Positions 43,039-53,071 of a DNA stretch of 64,000 nt are shown in pieces. A program made the translations under genes and the position numbers. The first letter of the stretch is position 1; the number at the start of each line of letters is the position of its first letter. The notes beneath the pieces are model-generated. The model saw only the letters and a program-made list of their open reading frames with translations. It ran no database searches and had not been told where the DNA came from. The stretch comes from an uncultured Aquimarina sp. (lineage in GTDB: Bacteria > Bacteroidota > Bacteroidia > Flavobacteriales > Flavobacteriaceae): contig CANLRN010000004.1 in NCBI GenBank assembly GCA_947493495.1, positions 56,952 to 120,951 on the forward strand. The letters are read 5' to 3'.

Positions 43039-46000
43039 ATGAAACTCAAATTACTTTTCTCTTCGTTATTGATTACATTCTTATTGTGCTCTGAAAATGG
43101 ACAAGCACAGTCTGTATTTATTAATGAAATCCATTATGATAATACGGGCACGGATACAGAAGAAGCCATAGAAATTGCAGGTACAGCTGGAACAGATCTT
43201 TCGGGATGGAGTATTGTACTCTATAACGGCGCTAATGGAACTGTTTACAATACCATTTCAATTGCTGGAAACATTCCTGATCAGCAAAATGGTTATGGAA
43301 CTCTTATACAAACCCTTCCATCAAACGGATTACAAAATGGTGCTCCAGATGGAATTGCCTTAGTCGATAGTAGCGCCACTGTCATTCAATTTTTAAGTTA
43401 CGAAGGAGTTCTAACTGCTGTAGATGGCCCTGCCTCTGGACGTACAAGTACAGATATAGGTGTATCTGAATCTGGTAGCACTCCGGTAGGAGCTTCGTTA
43501 CAATTATCTGGTACTGGAACTACTGCACAAGATTTTAGCTGGGAGATTAACGATACGAATTCTTATGGAGCAATCAATACTAATCAAGTCTTCGGAACAC
43601 TCAATAGCAACCCTATTATTAATGAATTTGTAGTCAATCATACTGGAGAAGATACAGACGAGTATATAGAAATCCTTGGAACACCCGATACAGACTTAAG
43701 TGAATACACTATTATAGAAATTGAAGGAGACGAAAATGCTTCAGGTGTTATCAATGCAATTATCACACTTGGAACTACAGATAGCAATGGCTATTTTACT
43801 ACTCCTTTTCAAAATAATGCTTTTGAAAATGGTTCCTTGGCTTTTTTGCTTGTCAAAAACTTTACTGGAACACTTGGAGATGATCTTGATACAGATGATG
43901 ATGGAACATTAGATAGTACTCCGTGGGACAGTATTGTAGACGATATCGGGATACAGGATGGAGAAACTAATGATATTAATTATGCAACAGTCACTTTACT
44001 TCCTTCTTTTGATGGAAGCCGTTTTACTGTGGGGGGCGCCTCTCGTTTTCCTAATGGCAATGATACAGATACTGCTGCAGATTGGGCAAGAAATGATTTT
44101 GATGGACAAGGATTGCCTAGTTTTCCTATAGCCATAGCCGAAGTTGGAGAAGCCATTAATACTCCTGGAACAGAAAATAAGATTGCAGATATTATGTCAG
44201 ATGTCGTTGTTCTAATCAATGAAATTGATGTCGATACACAAGGATCTGATATGCTAGAATTCGTAGAACTTTATGACGGCGGAATTGGGAATTCTTCTTT
44301 AAACGGGTATGTTCTTGTTTTTTATAACGGAGCTACAAATCAAAGTTACACCTCCTTTGATCTTAGCGGGTTCACCACCAATACAGACGGGTTTTTTGTA
44401 GTAGGAAATAGTGCGGTTTCTACTGCTGAGATTGTTTTTCCAGAAAATGGCCTGCAAAATGGAGCAGATGCCATAGCGCTCTATAAAACAGAAGCATCTA
44501 ATTTTCCTGATGGCACTCCTGTAACCACCGAAAATATCATTGATGCTATTGTATATGATACTAATGATGAAGATGATATAGAATTATTGGTATTGCTAAA
44601 TACTGGGGAGTCTCAACTCAATGAAGATATAAATGGAAATAAAGATCTGGAATCATTACAACGAATTCCTGATGGGCAAGGTGGGGCTCGTAATACGAGT
44701 TCTTATATCGCAAAAACCCCCACTCCCGGAATATCAAACGAAGGGGTTATTGTAACTCCCGGAGAAATAATACCCATTGCAACTGCAAGAGCTACTACAG
44801 AGGGAACACCCGTAACTATTACAGGCGTATTAACTGCAACAGACAGTTTTAACGGACCTGCTTTTATTCAGGATGCTACAGGAGGTATTGCCATTTTTGA
44901 TCAGGAAATTCAATCTGGTCAAAACCTAAAAATTGGTGATTCTATAACCCTTACAGGTGTACGAGTCGCTTTTAATGATCAAGTTCAGGTTGATTCTGTA
45001 ATTGAAGTCATAGCTCATGGAGTTGCACAAACGCCCATTATACCACTGGATATTACCCTAGCAGAATTAGTTGATCATCCCGGAGAATTAGTACGTGTTC
45101 TCAATACAAGTTTTCCTAATCCCGGAGATCTCCTATTCGGAAATAGTAATTATACTTTAACGGATAGTAGTGGCGCTGGCGAATTGCGAATTGATAATGA
45201 TGTGGATACTGTTGCAGGCAAACAACAACCTGTTAGCTGTCCAGAAATTACAGGGGTCGTAGGTCGATTTAGAGATTTTTTTCAATTACTTCCCAGAAAA
45301 GATACAGATATTCCTTGTGCAACAGAATTTATAGCTCCTGGTGATACTATTGGTATTCCTAGAGAAGAAACTTTTGATGTAGTAACCTGGAATATCGAAT
45401 GGTTTGGAGATGAGGGTAATTCTCCTGTAGGAAACAATCCCATGTCTGACGAAATCCAGAGAGATAGTACCGCTGTAGTATTGCGCGCATTGAACGCAGA
45501 TATATATGCCGTACAAGAGATCGCAGACGATACCTTGTTTGACCAGTTGGTCAATCAGCTTCCTGGATATGATTATATTTTATCTGATGCCTTCTCTAAC
45601 CCCTCATCTACTAGTTCTAGACAAAAAGTAGGATTTATATACAATACAGAAACGGTTTCTGTAGTAAACACTCGGCCTATGTTCACCTCTATTCATCCTT
45701 TGTATAATGGAGGAGACGATACTGCACTTGTAGACTATCCTAGTACTACGGATCGGTTTTATGCTAGTGGGCGACTTCCTTTTCTTATGACTGCCGATGT
45801 AACTATCAATGGAAGTACAGAACGCATAGACTTAATTGCCCTACACGCCAGAGCAAATCGTGGTGGCGCTGATGCTCAGAACCGCTATGATATGAGACAA
45901 TATGATGTAGAGGTATTAAAAGATTCTTTAGATATTAATTTTGCTACTAATAAAGTAATCTTATTGGGCGATTATAACGATGATGTCGATGAAACTGTAG

Positions 46001-47112
46001 CTGATATTACCTCAACAACTTCTAGTTTCCAGGCATATGTAGATGATCCCACAAATTATACCATTGTTTCTTCTGCTCTTAGCGAAGCAGGTTTGCGATC
46101 TTTTATTTCCAGAGAAAATATGATCGATCATATTATGATCTCTAATGAGCTTACTGAGTCGTATATCGAACCTTCGGTAACAGTACATTATGATGTGTAT
46201 GATACAGATTATATTTTCAATACTTCCGATCACTTGCCTGTATCTGTACGATTCTCTTTCGAACCTGAAACTGTAGATAATGAGTGTGTAGGTGATGCAA
46301 TCATAGCATTTGAACAAGGAAGAAGAAGAGACGGGAGGCGGATTTCTCGAGGAAGAAGTAATCCAAAAAAAGCCCTTGGAAATCCCAAAGAACACAGGTA
46401 TTTTAATTTCGTAAGCCTAGGGTTCGGGGGTTCGATAACGATTCAATTAAACCATGAGATTTTTGATAATCCCGATTCTAATGAATTTGCAGTTATCGAA
46501 TCTACTGGTTTTAGAGGGGCTATTCCATGCGCATATTTTCCAGAAACTGCAGAGGTATTTGCATCACAAGATGGTGTCAATTTTGTTTCTTTAGGAACTA
46601 CTTGTCAAGATGGAGAATTTGACCTGGAAACAGGAAAACTATCTTCTGCTACTCATATCCGTGTAGTAGATGTAAGCAATAAAAATGATTTTTATTGGCC
46701 TTTTGCAGACGGTTATGATCTAGATGCAATAATATGCCTAGATCCTACGGTAAAGAGTTCTCGTGTTACTACGTCTATAACTCAGACTGCTATCCAAAAT
46801 CCATCTGGATATGAAAGTGAATTGTTTAATAAAATCAATGTCATAAATGATATGTCCCTGAGCATTCATCCAAATCCAGTCATTGATCTAGTATCACTTA
46901 ATTTTGATGTATTTGATACAGAAGAAATGGAAATTTCTATGGTTGATATTACTGGGAAAACCGTGTATGTCCAAAAATCAACGATTTCTGCAAAAACATC
47001 TTCTATACAAATTGATCTAACAAGATTTCCTAAAGGATTCTATATCGTTACTGCAAAGAGTATGGTTTCTGGGTTTTCTATAAGCAAAAAAATTAGCAAT
47101 GCCGAATTCTAA
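43039..47112 (+). CDS. Large T9SS-secreted lamin-tail / OB-fold / EEP nuclease-like protein
   Basis: A 1,357-residue protein. Signal peptide (ending GQAQ, about 24), then three lamin-tail-like domains: about 25-190 (VFINEIHYDNTGTDTEEAIEI), 193-380 (IINEFVVNHTGEDTDEYIEI) and 393-560 (VLINEIDVDTQGSDMLEFVEL). An OB-fold segment like those of YhcR/DUF5689 follows (about 575-770; TPVTITGVLTATDSFNGPAFIQDATGGIAIFD). The EEP catalytic domain is at about 779-1073 (VVTWNIEWFGDE, YAVQEIAD, LLGDYNDD, NTSDHLPVSV). A lectin-like beta domain (about 1081-1235) and a T9SS type A tail (about 1275-1357) complete it. Extracellular nuclease is the likeliest role. Confidence 0.92.
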   Translation: MKLKLLFSSLLITFLLCSENGQAQSVFINEIHYDNTGTDTEEAIEIAGTAGTDLSGWSIVLYNGANGTVYNTISIAGNIPDQQNGYGTLIQTLPSNGLQNGAPDGIALVDSSATVIQFLSYEGVLTAVDGPASGRTSTDIGVSESGSTPVGASLQLSGTGTTAQDFSWEINDTNSYGAINTNQVFGTLNSNPIINEFVVNHTGEDTDEYIEILGTPDTDLSEYTIIEIEGDENASGVINAIITLGTTDSNGYFTTPFQNNAFENGSLAFLLVKNFTGTLGDDLDTDDDGTLDSTPWDSIVDDIGIQDGETNDINYATVTLLPSFDGSRFTVGGASRFPNGNDTDTAADWARNDFDGQGLPSFPIAIAEVGEAINTPGTENKIADIMSDVVVLINEIDVDTQGSDMLEFVELYDGGIGNSSLNGYVLVFYNGATNQSYTSFDLSGFTTNTDGFFVVGNSAVSTAEIVFPENGLQNGADAIALYKTEASNFPDGTPVTTENIIDAIVYDTNDEDDIELLVLLNTGESQLNEDINGNKDLESLQRIPDGQGGARNTSSYIAKTPTPGISNEGVIVTPGEIIPIATARATTEGTPVTITGVLTATDSFNGPAFIQDATGGIAIFDQEIQSGQNLKIGDSITLTGVRVAFNDQVQVDSVIEVIAHGVAQTPIIPLDITLAELVDHPGELVRVLNTSFPNPGDLLFGNSNYTLTDSSGAGELRIDNDVDTVAGKQQPVSCPEITGVVGRFRDFFQLLPRKDTDIPCATEFIAPGDTIGIPREETFDVVTWNIEWFGDEGNSPVGNNPMSDEIQRDSTAVVLRALNADIYAVQEIADDTLFDQLVNQLPGYDYILSDAFSNPSSTSSRQKVGFIYNTETVSVVNTRPMFTSIHPLYNGGDDTALVDYPSTTDRFYASGRLPFLMTADVTINGSTERIDLIALHARANRGGADAQNRYDMRQYDVEVLKDSLDINFATNKVILLGDYNDDVDETVADITSTTSSFQAYVDDPTNYTIVSSALSEAGLRSFISRENMIDHIMISNELTESYIEPSVTVHYDVYDTDYIFNTSDHLPVSVRFSFEPETVDNECVGDAIIAFEQGRRRDGRRISRGRSNPKKALGNPKEHRYFNFVSLGFGGSITIQLNHEIFDNPDSNEFAVIESTGFRGAIPCAYFPETAEVFASQDGVNFVSLGTTCQDGEFDLETGKLSSATHIRVVDVSNKNDFYWPFADGYDLDAIICLDPTVKSSRVTTSITQTAIQNPSGYESELFNKINVINDMSLSIHPNPVIDLVSLNFDVFDTEEMEISMVDITGKTVYVQKSTISAKTSSIQIDLTRFPKGFYIVTAKSMVSGFSISKKISNAEF

Positions 47113-47121
47113 TTCGTAAGA

Positions 47122-47154
47122 AAAACCCTGTGATAACTTTCATCACAGGGTTTT
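47122..47154. terminator. Bidirectional terminator between convergent genes
   Basis: A perfect 13-bp stem, AAAACCCTGTGAT / ATCACAGGGTTTT, with a 7-nt loop. It serves the large nuclease gene (+) and the DUF5689 gene (-). Confidence 0.95.
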
Positions 47155-47206
47155 ATCTAAAAAGCAGCTACACTTTCACCCATTTGCTGTAAAATAGATC
47201 AGAGTA

Positions 47207-48622
47207 TTAATTAGCATCAATACTAATTTCATCTAACTCATAAATTCCGTCAAAATTTTCATTACCACTTCCTCTATATCTAAAAGCAATATGAACAGTA
47301 CCTGTCTCGCAAGAAATATCCACTGTTCCTGAATCAAACCAATCTCCAAAAAAATCAGAATCCTGAACTACATAGGGATCTGTAAGTACATCCCAGGTAG
47401 CGCTAATAATGGTGTCAGGATCACCATCCCAATCATTAGAAATTAATAGTTCTAACTCACTACCATCAGCAAAACTACTAGAAGTTCGAAACCTCAACGT
47501 TTCTCCTTCCTGAGCGTCTAGATCTATCGCTGGAGTAATCAACCAAGCCAATGTATTAACATCAAAAGCGCCTGCTCTAGCCGATATTCCTAAAGAACTG
47601 TTTGTTGCTGTTGATCGCCATGCTTCCCAGCTTTCTGCACCTGTTTCTATAAAATTAGTCCATCCATTTCCTGTAATAGGATTATTTCTACTTTGTGTTT
47701 CAAAATCATCAGAAAATATAGGAGTTGCACCGACCTTATCAGCAAGGCCACAACTTACCTCTTGCGGATCACAGCGATTCTCATTGTCGAACACCAAGCC
47801 TGTTGGATCATTTAATACCAAATTAAACTCTTCTCCAAAAAAGTTTTTCTTTAAGATTCCTTCAAAACTCCCTTGTTGGGTTGGTAAGGTTAATGATTTA
47901 AAATCAGCAAACGTACTGGTGCTCACAATAGCACTCCAACCTATATCACAACTTTCTACAGTTCTTTCTCCATTAAACTGATCGCTAGCTTCTCCTGCAA
48001 AAGTAAGTGGTCCATCTTCTCCCAATACTTCATTTCTAGTAAACTGTATATTGTTAACTTTTACATACATATTGGTTACTGCATCAGAAAAATCAGAAAG
48101 TTTGATTTCTAAGGGAGTAATGGTAGCTACCTCGGCAGATCGTATGATTACTGCCTCCTGAGAAAATAAGGGGATTTGACCTACTCTTCTATTAGAGAGT
48201 ACCCCAAGAGTAGCAACTCCATTTTCGATAGCTGCTGATAATCCTGCTAATTTTATAAATACCTTTCTTCCGAATTCATAGGAGGTAAATAATGGGTTTA
48301 CATCGATTAAAACTCTAATTCCTGCCGTAGGGTTTTCTGGTTTATCTTGTATAATAAGTTCTTCAAAAAAATTACCTGCTCTATCTGTTGATACCACATA
48401 TCCTGACATAAATTTATCAGTGTCTTCATAATTCACTGGGTCATCTCCAGCTTGAGCGATAGCGCCTAATACGGCATCTACTCCTATTATCAAACTACTA
48501 TCTATAGTTGGTTCTTCTATCACAAGTGCTGGAATTTTAAAATCATCGTCTTGTACACAAGCCGTAAAAATTGTTACTAGCACTAAAATGCTTGTCAGTT
48601 TCTTTATACTATTCGAATTCAT
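47207..48622 (-). CDS. DUF5689 lipoprotein with choice-of-anchor J-like domain
   Basis: A 471-residue lipoprotein (TIFTAC lipobox, Cys 22). DUF5689 spans about 40-285 (SGYVVSTDRAGNFFEELIIQDKPENPTAGIRVLIDVNPLFTSYEFGRKVFIKLAG, then the VKVNNIQF strand and CDIGWSAIVSTSTFADF). It is followed by a concanavalin-like choice-of-anchor J module (about 300-471; FSDDFETQSRNNPITGNGWTNFIE...AWRST...LAWLITPAIDLDAQEGETLRFRTSSSFADGSELELLISNDW). It follows the TonB-dependent receptor by 29 bases and probably acts as its surface partner, as SusD does for SusC (inferred from context). Confidence 0.88.
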   Translation of the reverse strand: MNSNSIKKLTSILVLVTIFTACVQDDDFKIPALVIEEPTIDSSLIIGVDAVLGAIAQAGDDPVNYEDTDKFMSGYVVSTDRAGNFFEELIIQDKPENPTAGIRVLIDVNPLFTSYEFGRKVFIKLAGLSAAIENGVATLGVLSNRRVGQIPLFSQEAVIIRSAEVATITPLEIKLSDFSDAVTNMYVKVNNIQFTRNEVLGEDGPLTFAGEASDQFNGERTVESCDIGWSAIVSTSTFADFKSLTLPTQQGSFEGILKKNFFGEEFNLVLNDPTGLVFDNENRCDPQEVSCGLADKVGATPIFSDDFETQSRNNPITGNGWTNFIETGAESWEAWRSTATNSSLGISARAGAFDVNTLAWLITPAIDLDAQEGETLRFRTSSSFADGSELELLISNDWDGDPDTIISATWDVLTDPYVVQDSDFFGDWFDSGTVDISCETGTVHIAFRYRGSGNENFDGIYELDEISIDAN

Positions 48623-48651
48623 CTTATCTTATTTTGTTGTTCTGTTTATTT

Positions 48652-51528
48652 CTAAAATCGTATGTATAGGTTCAGGTAATATGAAGTGCCAAATCCATAA
48701 AAATATCTGGAGCCAAAAATCGGGGTATCTCTTTGCGCTTCTTCCAAGGAGCTTCTGTAGGTGCTTCTTCTGGCTTGCTCAAACCCTCCTGTTCTATATT
48801 CTTGATTTAAAACATTGTTTATCGTAGCAAAAAAACCTACATAATACTCCTTTATTCTCCATGACTTACCTCCTACTACATTTACTAAAAAATAATCATC
48901 AAATTGCTCTTGTCTTAGTAATTCTCTAGCAATAAGAGGATCAAAATCATTAAAAGGCAAGCCTGTCTCTGAGTCAATTGTAAAATTTTCGGTTCTTTTA
49001 AACGGGCTTACATCCACATAGGCATTCGAGAAATAATTTGTAGTGGCTCCAAAAAACCAAAAATCGGGGTCTCTATATTCAAATCCAACTTGCGCTACAT
49101 TGTGCGGCCCATTAGATAGTTTATAATTTTCTAATGCTGTCTCTCCAAAATCAAAATTTCCTGAATCAGTAGAAAGGCTCAGCTTAGGGTTGTTATCAAA
49201 GGTATATTGACCGATTGATGCAGCTCCCTTTAGTTTGATAGTGGGAGTAATTTGATATTCTATTCCCATTTCTGCACCCAAATGAAGCTTATCAATATCA
49301 GTAACATTTTCTTGAGCAAACCCAACTGATTCATTCAGTCCATCAAAGGAAACTGTCTCAGTAAAGAAAAAACCTATCTCTGTAGCATCTTCAATTTTTG
49401 TATAAAAACCTGTCAGTCTTGCTTTAATCTTTGGTGTTCTAAGAATATAACTAGCATCCAAAGAGCTTACAATCTCATCGGATACTCCATTAATACTACT
49501 GTTGTTTTTTCTAATATTTGCAAAAGAGTTACGAATCGTAGGAGCTTTTGTAAAGTAGCTTGTATTGATAGTTATCAAATTACGCCCATTAATTTTGTAA
49601 GTAAGGCCTCCTTTTATACCATAATTAGTAAAATCAAGTTTTTCGCTTTTTCCAAAAGACCCTGTTGGCCCTTCGCCAGGAAAGTACCCATTTTCGAATA
49701 CTCCTGTTCTTTGGTATGAAGTTTTGGATGCTCGGACACCTGCAAAAAAGTCTATGTGCCTGTATGTGAACTGTGCCTGAGTGAACCCACCAATCACAGC
49801 TGCATCAATCTCATAATTATAATCATATCGATCTCCCACTCCCACAATTCTATTTCTGTTTCTAAGATCACTTTGTACTCTATCAGACAATTCTGTTGAG
49901 GAAAACCCGACATCACTTGTTCCAAAAGAGTCTATATCCAAAAAACCTGTTCCTCCAAGAAGATCAATGACCTCTGCATAGTTTTCACTCCTTAGCGTCT
50001 TGTAATTGATAGTGCCATTAATACTAATATGATCAGAAACCTGACTGTTTATAATCGAATTAAAACTCCATTGTGTATCATCATTCTTATCTTCGTATAA
50101 AATGTAAGTTGCATTGAGTCCCTGTTGTGTATTTCGTTGATTGGTTTGTATCAGTTGATTCCAATCTAATTGTCCATCTTCTATAAAGCGTTGCTGTGCT
50201 AAAAATGCGTTTTGAAAATCCAGTGGTTCAGGATTCGCATCCTGTAAATAGAAACTCGGCAAATTATTAGGGTGGGCAGGATTGGTAAATAGACTTCTGC
50301 CACTACCGATATATGTTTCTTGACCGTTAGAAGTTTGTAGTATATCGGTTCCTCCATTTTCTAATCGACTATTTCCTATTGTTCCTGTTTGATAACCAAT
50401 ATTGGTGTTCAATATCGTTTTGTCTGTAATCTTCCAATAGTGATTAGCCATAAATACAGGCTCTTCTATCTCTCTAACTCTAGCGTTCTTCTTTTCTCCA
50501 TCAAAATACCCCCAATTTGGGTTGTATTGTCTTCCTCTAAGATTAAAAACTTCTTGGGTAATTGCAGTAGATCTTCCTCTTCGGTTGGGCGCGTAAAAAC
50601 TAGTAAGATTGATGCTGTGAACGTCATTGATCTTTTTTTCTATAGAAGCAAAAATAGAATTAGCGTCATATAATGTGCCGTCTATAAAGCCTTCATTACC
50701 AGCTCTTCTAGCCAGTAAGAGGGTATATGCCCAGCCATTAGTCATAAGGCCTGAACTATAACTTGCCATCATTCTACCTGTATAGCTTCTATTAGAAGCA
50801 GCATATGATATTCTACCTCCCTGACGATATTGAGAAGCTCTCATATTAATATTAGTGGTTCCTGATAATTCTCCAAAAGTATATTCATTAGCAGAAATCC
50901 CAATCGAAAACTCCTGATTTCGTTGTACATCATTTAACCCTCCCCAATTAGCCCATTGAGGTCTTCCGTCATTGAGTTTATTCATTTCTAAACCATTGAT
51001 AAGTACTTTTGCATTTTCATTGCCAAACCCTCTGGGACGAAAAAAGGTAGCGCTAAAATCAAAAGCTGCTGCATTAAGAAATACATCTTTGGAGGCTTGC
51101 AATAATCCCGATACATTAGAAGAAGCATTATCATCACTATCATCTAATTCATTATCCGTAAGACTTATCGTACCAATCTGAATTTGTTCTTGATTTATAT
51201 CATAGTTAAGATATAAGGTTTTAAGGTCTAATATATTTCCTTGATTTATTAGTATTGGAAAACGTTTGGGGATGTATTTATCTTTGGATATTACCGCGAT
51301 TTGTTCTCCTAATGGTAATTGTTTATTGCCAAAATCAAATTCTCCTGCATCATTTGTATAGGTAAAAATTTTGCTGCCTTGGATTGTAATTAATACTCCT
51401 AAAATACTTTCATTGGTGGATGCATCCACAATTTTACCTTTTAGTCCTGTTTGTTGCCCATAAGATTTATTTACAAAACTTAAAAAAGGCAACAAAAAAA
51501 ATACCTGACATAGTAGTATTGTTTTCAT
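48652..51528 (-). CDS. TonB-dependent outer-membrane receptor with carboxypeptidase-like N-domain
   Basis: About 958 residues from ATG 51528 (MKTILLCQVFFLLPFLSFVNKSYGQQ, a good signal peptide). The frame also has ATG at 51555 but that adds nine residues before it and crowds the divergent promoter. A CarboxypepD_reg-like beta domain (GLKGKIVDASTNESILGVLITIQGSKIFTYTNDAGEFDFG) is followed by a plug (FLNAAAFDFSATFFRPRGFGNENAKVLINGLEMNKLNDGRPQW) and a 22-strand-type barrel ending YYLNLYIRF. It imports ligands using TonB energy. With DUF5689 and two EEP enzymes alongside, nucleic-acid or phosphate-ester uptake is the suggested role. Confidence 0.92.
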   Translation of the reverse strand: MKTILLCQVFFLLPFLSFVNKSYGQQTGLKGKIVDASTNESILGVLITIQGSKIFTYTNDAGEFDFGNKQLPLGEQIAVISKDKYIPKRFPILINQGNILDLKTLYLNYDINQEQIQIGTISLTDNELDDSDDNASSNVSGLLQASKDVFLNAAAFDFSATFFRPRGFGNENAKVLINGLEMNKLNDGRPQWANWGGLNDVQRNQEFSIGISANEYTFGELSGTTNINMRASQYRQGGRISYAASNRSYTGRMMASYSSGLMTNGWAYTLLLARRAGNEGFIDGTLYDANSIFASIEKKINDVHSINLTSFYAPNRRGRSTAITQEVFNLRGRQYNPNWGYFDGEKKNARVREIEEPVFMANHYWKITDKTILNTNIGYQTGTIGNSRLENGGTDILQTSNGQETYIGSGRSLFTNPAHPNNLPSFYLQDANPEPLDFQNAFLAQQRFIEDGQLDWNQLIQTNQRNTQQGLNATYILYEDKNDDTQWSFNSIINSQVSDHISINGTINYKTLRSENYAEVIDLLGGTGFLDIDSFGTSDVGFSSTELSDRVQSDLRNRNRIVGVGDRYDYNYEIDAAVIGGFTQAQFTYRHIDFFAGVRASKTSYQRTGVFENGYFPGEGPTGSFGKSEKLDFTNYGIKGGLTYKINGRNLITINTSYFTKAPTIRNSFANIRKNNSSINGVSDEIVSSLDASYILRTPKIKARLTGFYTKIEDATEIGFFFTETVSFDGLNESVGFAQENVTDIDKLHLGAEMGIEYQITPTIKLKGAASIGQYTFDNNPKLSLSTDSGNFDFGETALENYKLSNGPHNVAQVGFEYRDPDFWFFGATTNYFSNAYVDVSPFKRTENFTIDSETGLPFNDFDPLIARELLRQEQFDDYFLVNVVGGKSWRIKEYYVGFFATINNVLNQEYRTGGFEQARRSTYRSSLEEAQRDTPIFGSRYFYGFGTSYYLNLYIRF

Positions 51529-51564
51529 GAGGTTATCACTTTTTAATCTATACATTATTATTTT

Positions 51565-52695
51565 ATGCTAATAGGAGTTATTTATGTAAAAACAGTATCT
51601 TTATCTTCACTCACTTCCAAACAATTAATAGTGTATTTAAAAATTCTTTTGTTACCCTTATTTTTAATAAATTCGTTTTACTCCCTTTTTTCGCAGACGA
51701 AAAAAAACTATAAAATCAATACTATTGCCTTTTATAATGTCGAAAATCTTTTTGATACCGACGATGATCCTATTACTTATGACGATGATCGAACTCCTGA
51801 TGGGAAAGACCGTTGGACTGAAGAGATATATCAGGACAAATTAAAAAATATGGCTAAAGTAATTGCAGAGATTGGTGCTGATGTTACTAAAAATGCTCCA
51901 GCATTAATAGGACTTGCAGAAATAGAAAATAGAAAAGTGCTAGAAGATTTGGCTAATGAACCTATCTTATTGCCAAAAGATTATGGTATTGCGCACTATG
52001 ATTCTCCTGATAGAAGAGGTATTGATGTTGCACTATTGTATCAAAAATCTTTATTTAGACCTATACATACGAGTACTCACGAGCTGCTCATTTATGATAA
52101 TAATGATATCCAAAAGCGGGTGTATACCAGAGACCAGTTATTGGTTAGCGGTTATCTAGATGGGGATCTAATTCATATCATTGTTAATCATTGGCCATCA
52201 AGAAGAGGTGGGGAAGCACGTAGTCGTTATAAAAGAGAAAAAGCCGCTGCTCTCAACAAAAAGATAATTGATTCACTTTTTGCTATTGATCCGTATGCAA
52301 AGATCATTACAATGGGCGATCTTAATGATGACCCAGATAATGCAAGTGTAAAAAAAGTACTCGCGGCAAAATCAAAAAAAGAAGATGTACAGCTGAAAGG
52401 GTTATATAACCCCATGCACACTATTTCTAAAAAAGGAATTGGTTCTCTAGCTTGGAGAGATAACTGGAATCTCTTTGATCAAATTATTGTTTCTAAAGGA
52501 TTACTAGATAAAGAGTATAGCTCCTATACTTATTATAAAGCTGGTGTATATAATAAAAGTTATTTGGCCAATCCTAGAGGAAGATACAAGGGCTATCCGT
52601 ATCGAAGTTTTGCTAATGGAGCTTATACTGGGGGGTATAGTGATCATTTTCCTGTCTATATCTATCTGATTAAAGATATCCAGAAACAACCATAA
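51565..52695 (+). CDS. Exported EEP-family endonuclease/phosphatase
   Basis: A 376-residue protein from ATG 51565, or about 354 from GTG 51631, which gives a cleaner signal peptide (MYLKILLLPLFLINSFYSLFSQ) and lies 28 bases after a TATCTTTA box (51596-51603). The EEP motifs mirror those of 37518-38489: TIAFYNVENLFDTDDDP, GLAEIENRKVL, IVNHWPSRRGG, IITMGDLNDDP and GGYSDHFPVYI. Divergent from the TonB-dependent receptor with a minimal intergenic gap, so probably co-regulated with it. Confidence 0.9.
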   Translation: MLIGVIYVKTVSLSSLTSKQLIVYLKILLLPLFLINSFYSLFSQTKKNYKINTIAFYNVENLFDTDDDPITYDDDRTPDGKDRWTEEIYQDKLKNMAKVIAEIGADVTKNAPALIGLAEIENRKVLEDLANEPILLPKDYGIAHYDSPDRRGIDVALLYQKSLFRPIHTSTHELLIYDNNDIQKRVYTRDQLLVSGYLDGDLIHIIVNHWPSRRGGEARSRYKREKAAALNKKIIDSLFAIDPYAKIITMGDLNDDPDNASVKKVLAAKSKKEDVQLKGLYNPMHTISKKGIGSLAWRDNWNLFDQIIVSKGLLDKEYSSYTYYKAGVYNKSYLANPRGRYKGYPYRSFANGAYTGGYSDHFPVYIYLIKDIQKQP

Positions 52696-52697
52696 AG

Positions 52698-52732
52698 AAA
52701 AAGGTGTTCAATCTCAATTAGAACACCTTTTT
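52698..52732. terminator. Bidirectional terminator between the EEP gene and the small lipoprotein gene
   Basis: A perfect 12-bp stem, AAAAAGGTGTTC / GAACACCTTTTT, with an 11-nt loop, between convergent genes. Confidence 0.94.
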
Positions 52733-52753
52733 ATAGTATTAAATATATGTAAA

Positions 52754-53038
52754 CTAATTATCATCTCCTACAGTAGAGCAATCTGGTAAATCTGCTAGAA
52801 TTTGATCGAAAGCTCCATCACCACATTCATTACTTTTATAGGTTTCTATAGCTGTTCTTGCAGCTTCACACAAGGATGTAGATGAAGTATTCGCATTGTA
52901 TGCGTCAATAGAAGTTTGTACTGACGCTCTCAAAGCATCTCTAGCCTGATCACATGCAAAATCCACTACATCATCACTACCACAAGAAGTTAATCCAAGA
53001 GCCATTCCGAAAACGGCAACACATATAAGTTTTTTCAT
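52754..53038 (-). CDS. Small cysteine-rich lipoprotein, function unknown
   Basis: A 94-residue protein with a lipobox at GLTSC (Cys 19). The mature ~75 residues are predicted helical and hold four further cysteines (FACDQ, SLCEA, NECGD, PDCST) that could form two disulfides, like a small helical hairpin. No family recognised. It has a strong consensus promoter of its own and a terminator, so it is likely abundant and independently expressed. Confidence 0.82.
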   Translation of the reverse strand: MKKLICVAVFGMALGLTSCGSDDVVDFACDQARDALRASVQTSIDAYNANTSSTSLCEAARTAIETYKSNECGDGAFDQILADLPDCSTVGDDN

Positions 53039-53071
53039 AATTTGGGTTTATTATTAGTTTTTTAAGAATCC

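Noticed and set aside
46012..46395. Minus-strand ORF of 127 codons
   Set aside because: Antisense to the EEP domain of the large T9SS protein; no start signal or recognisable fold.
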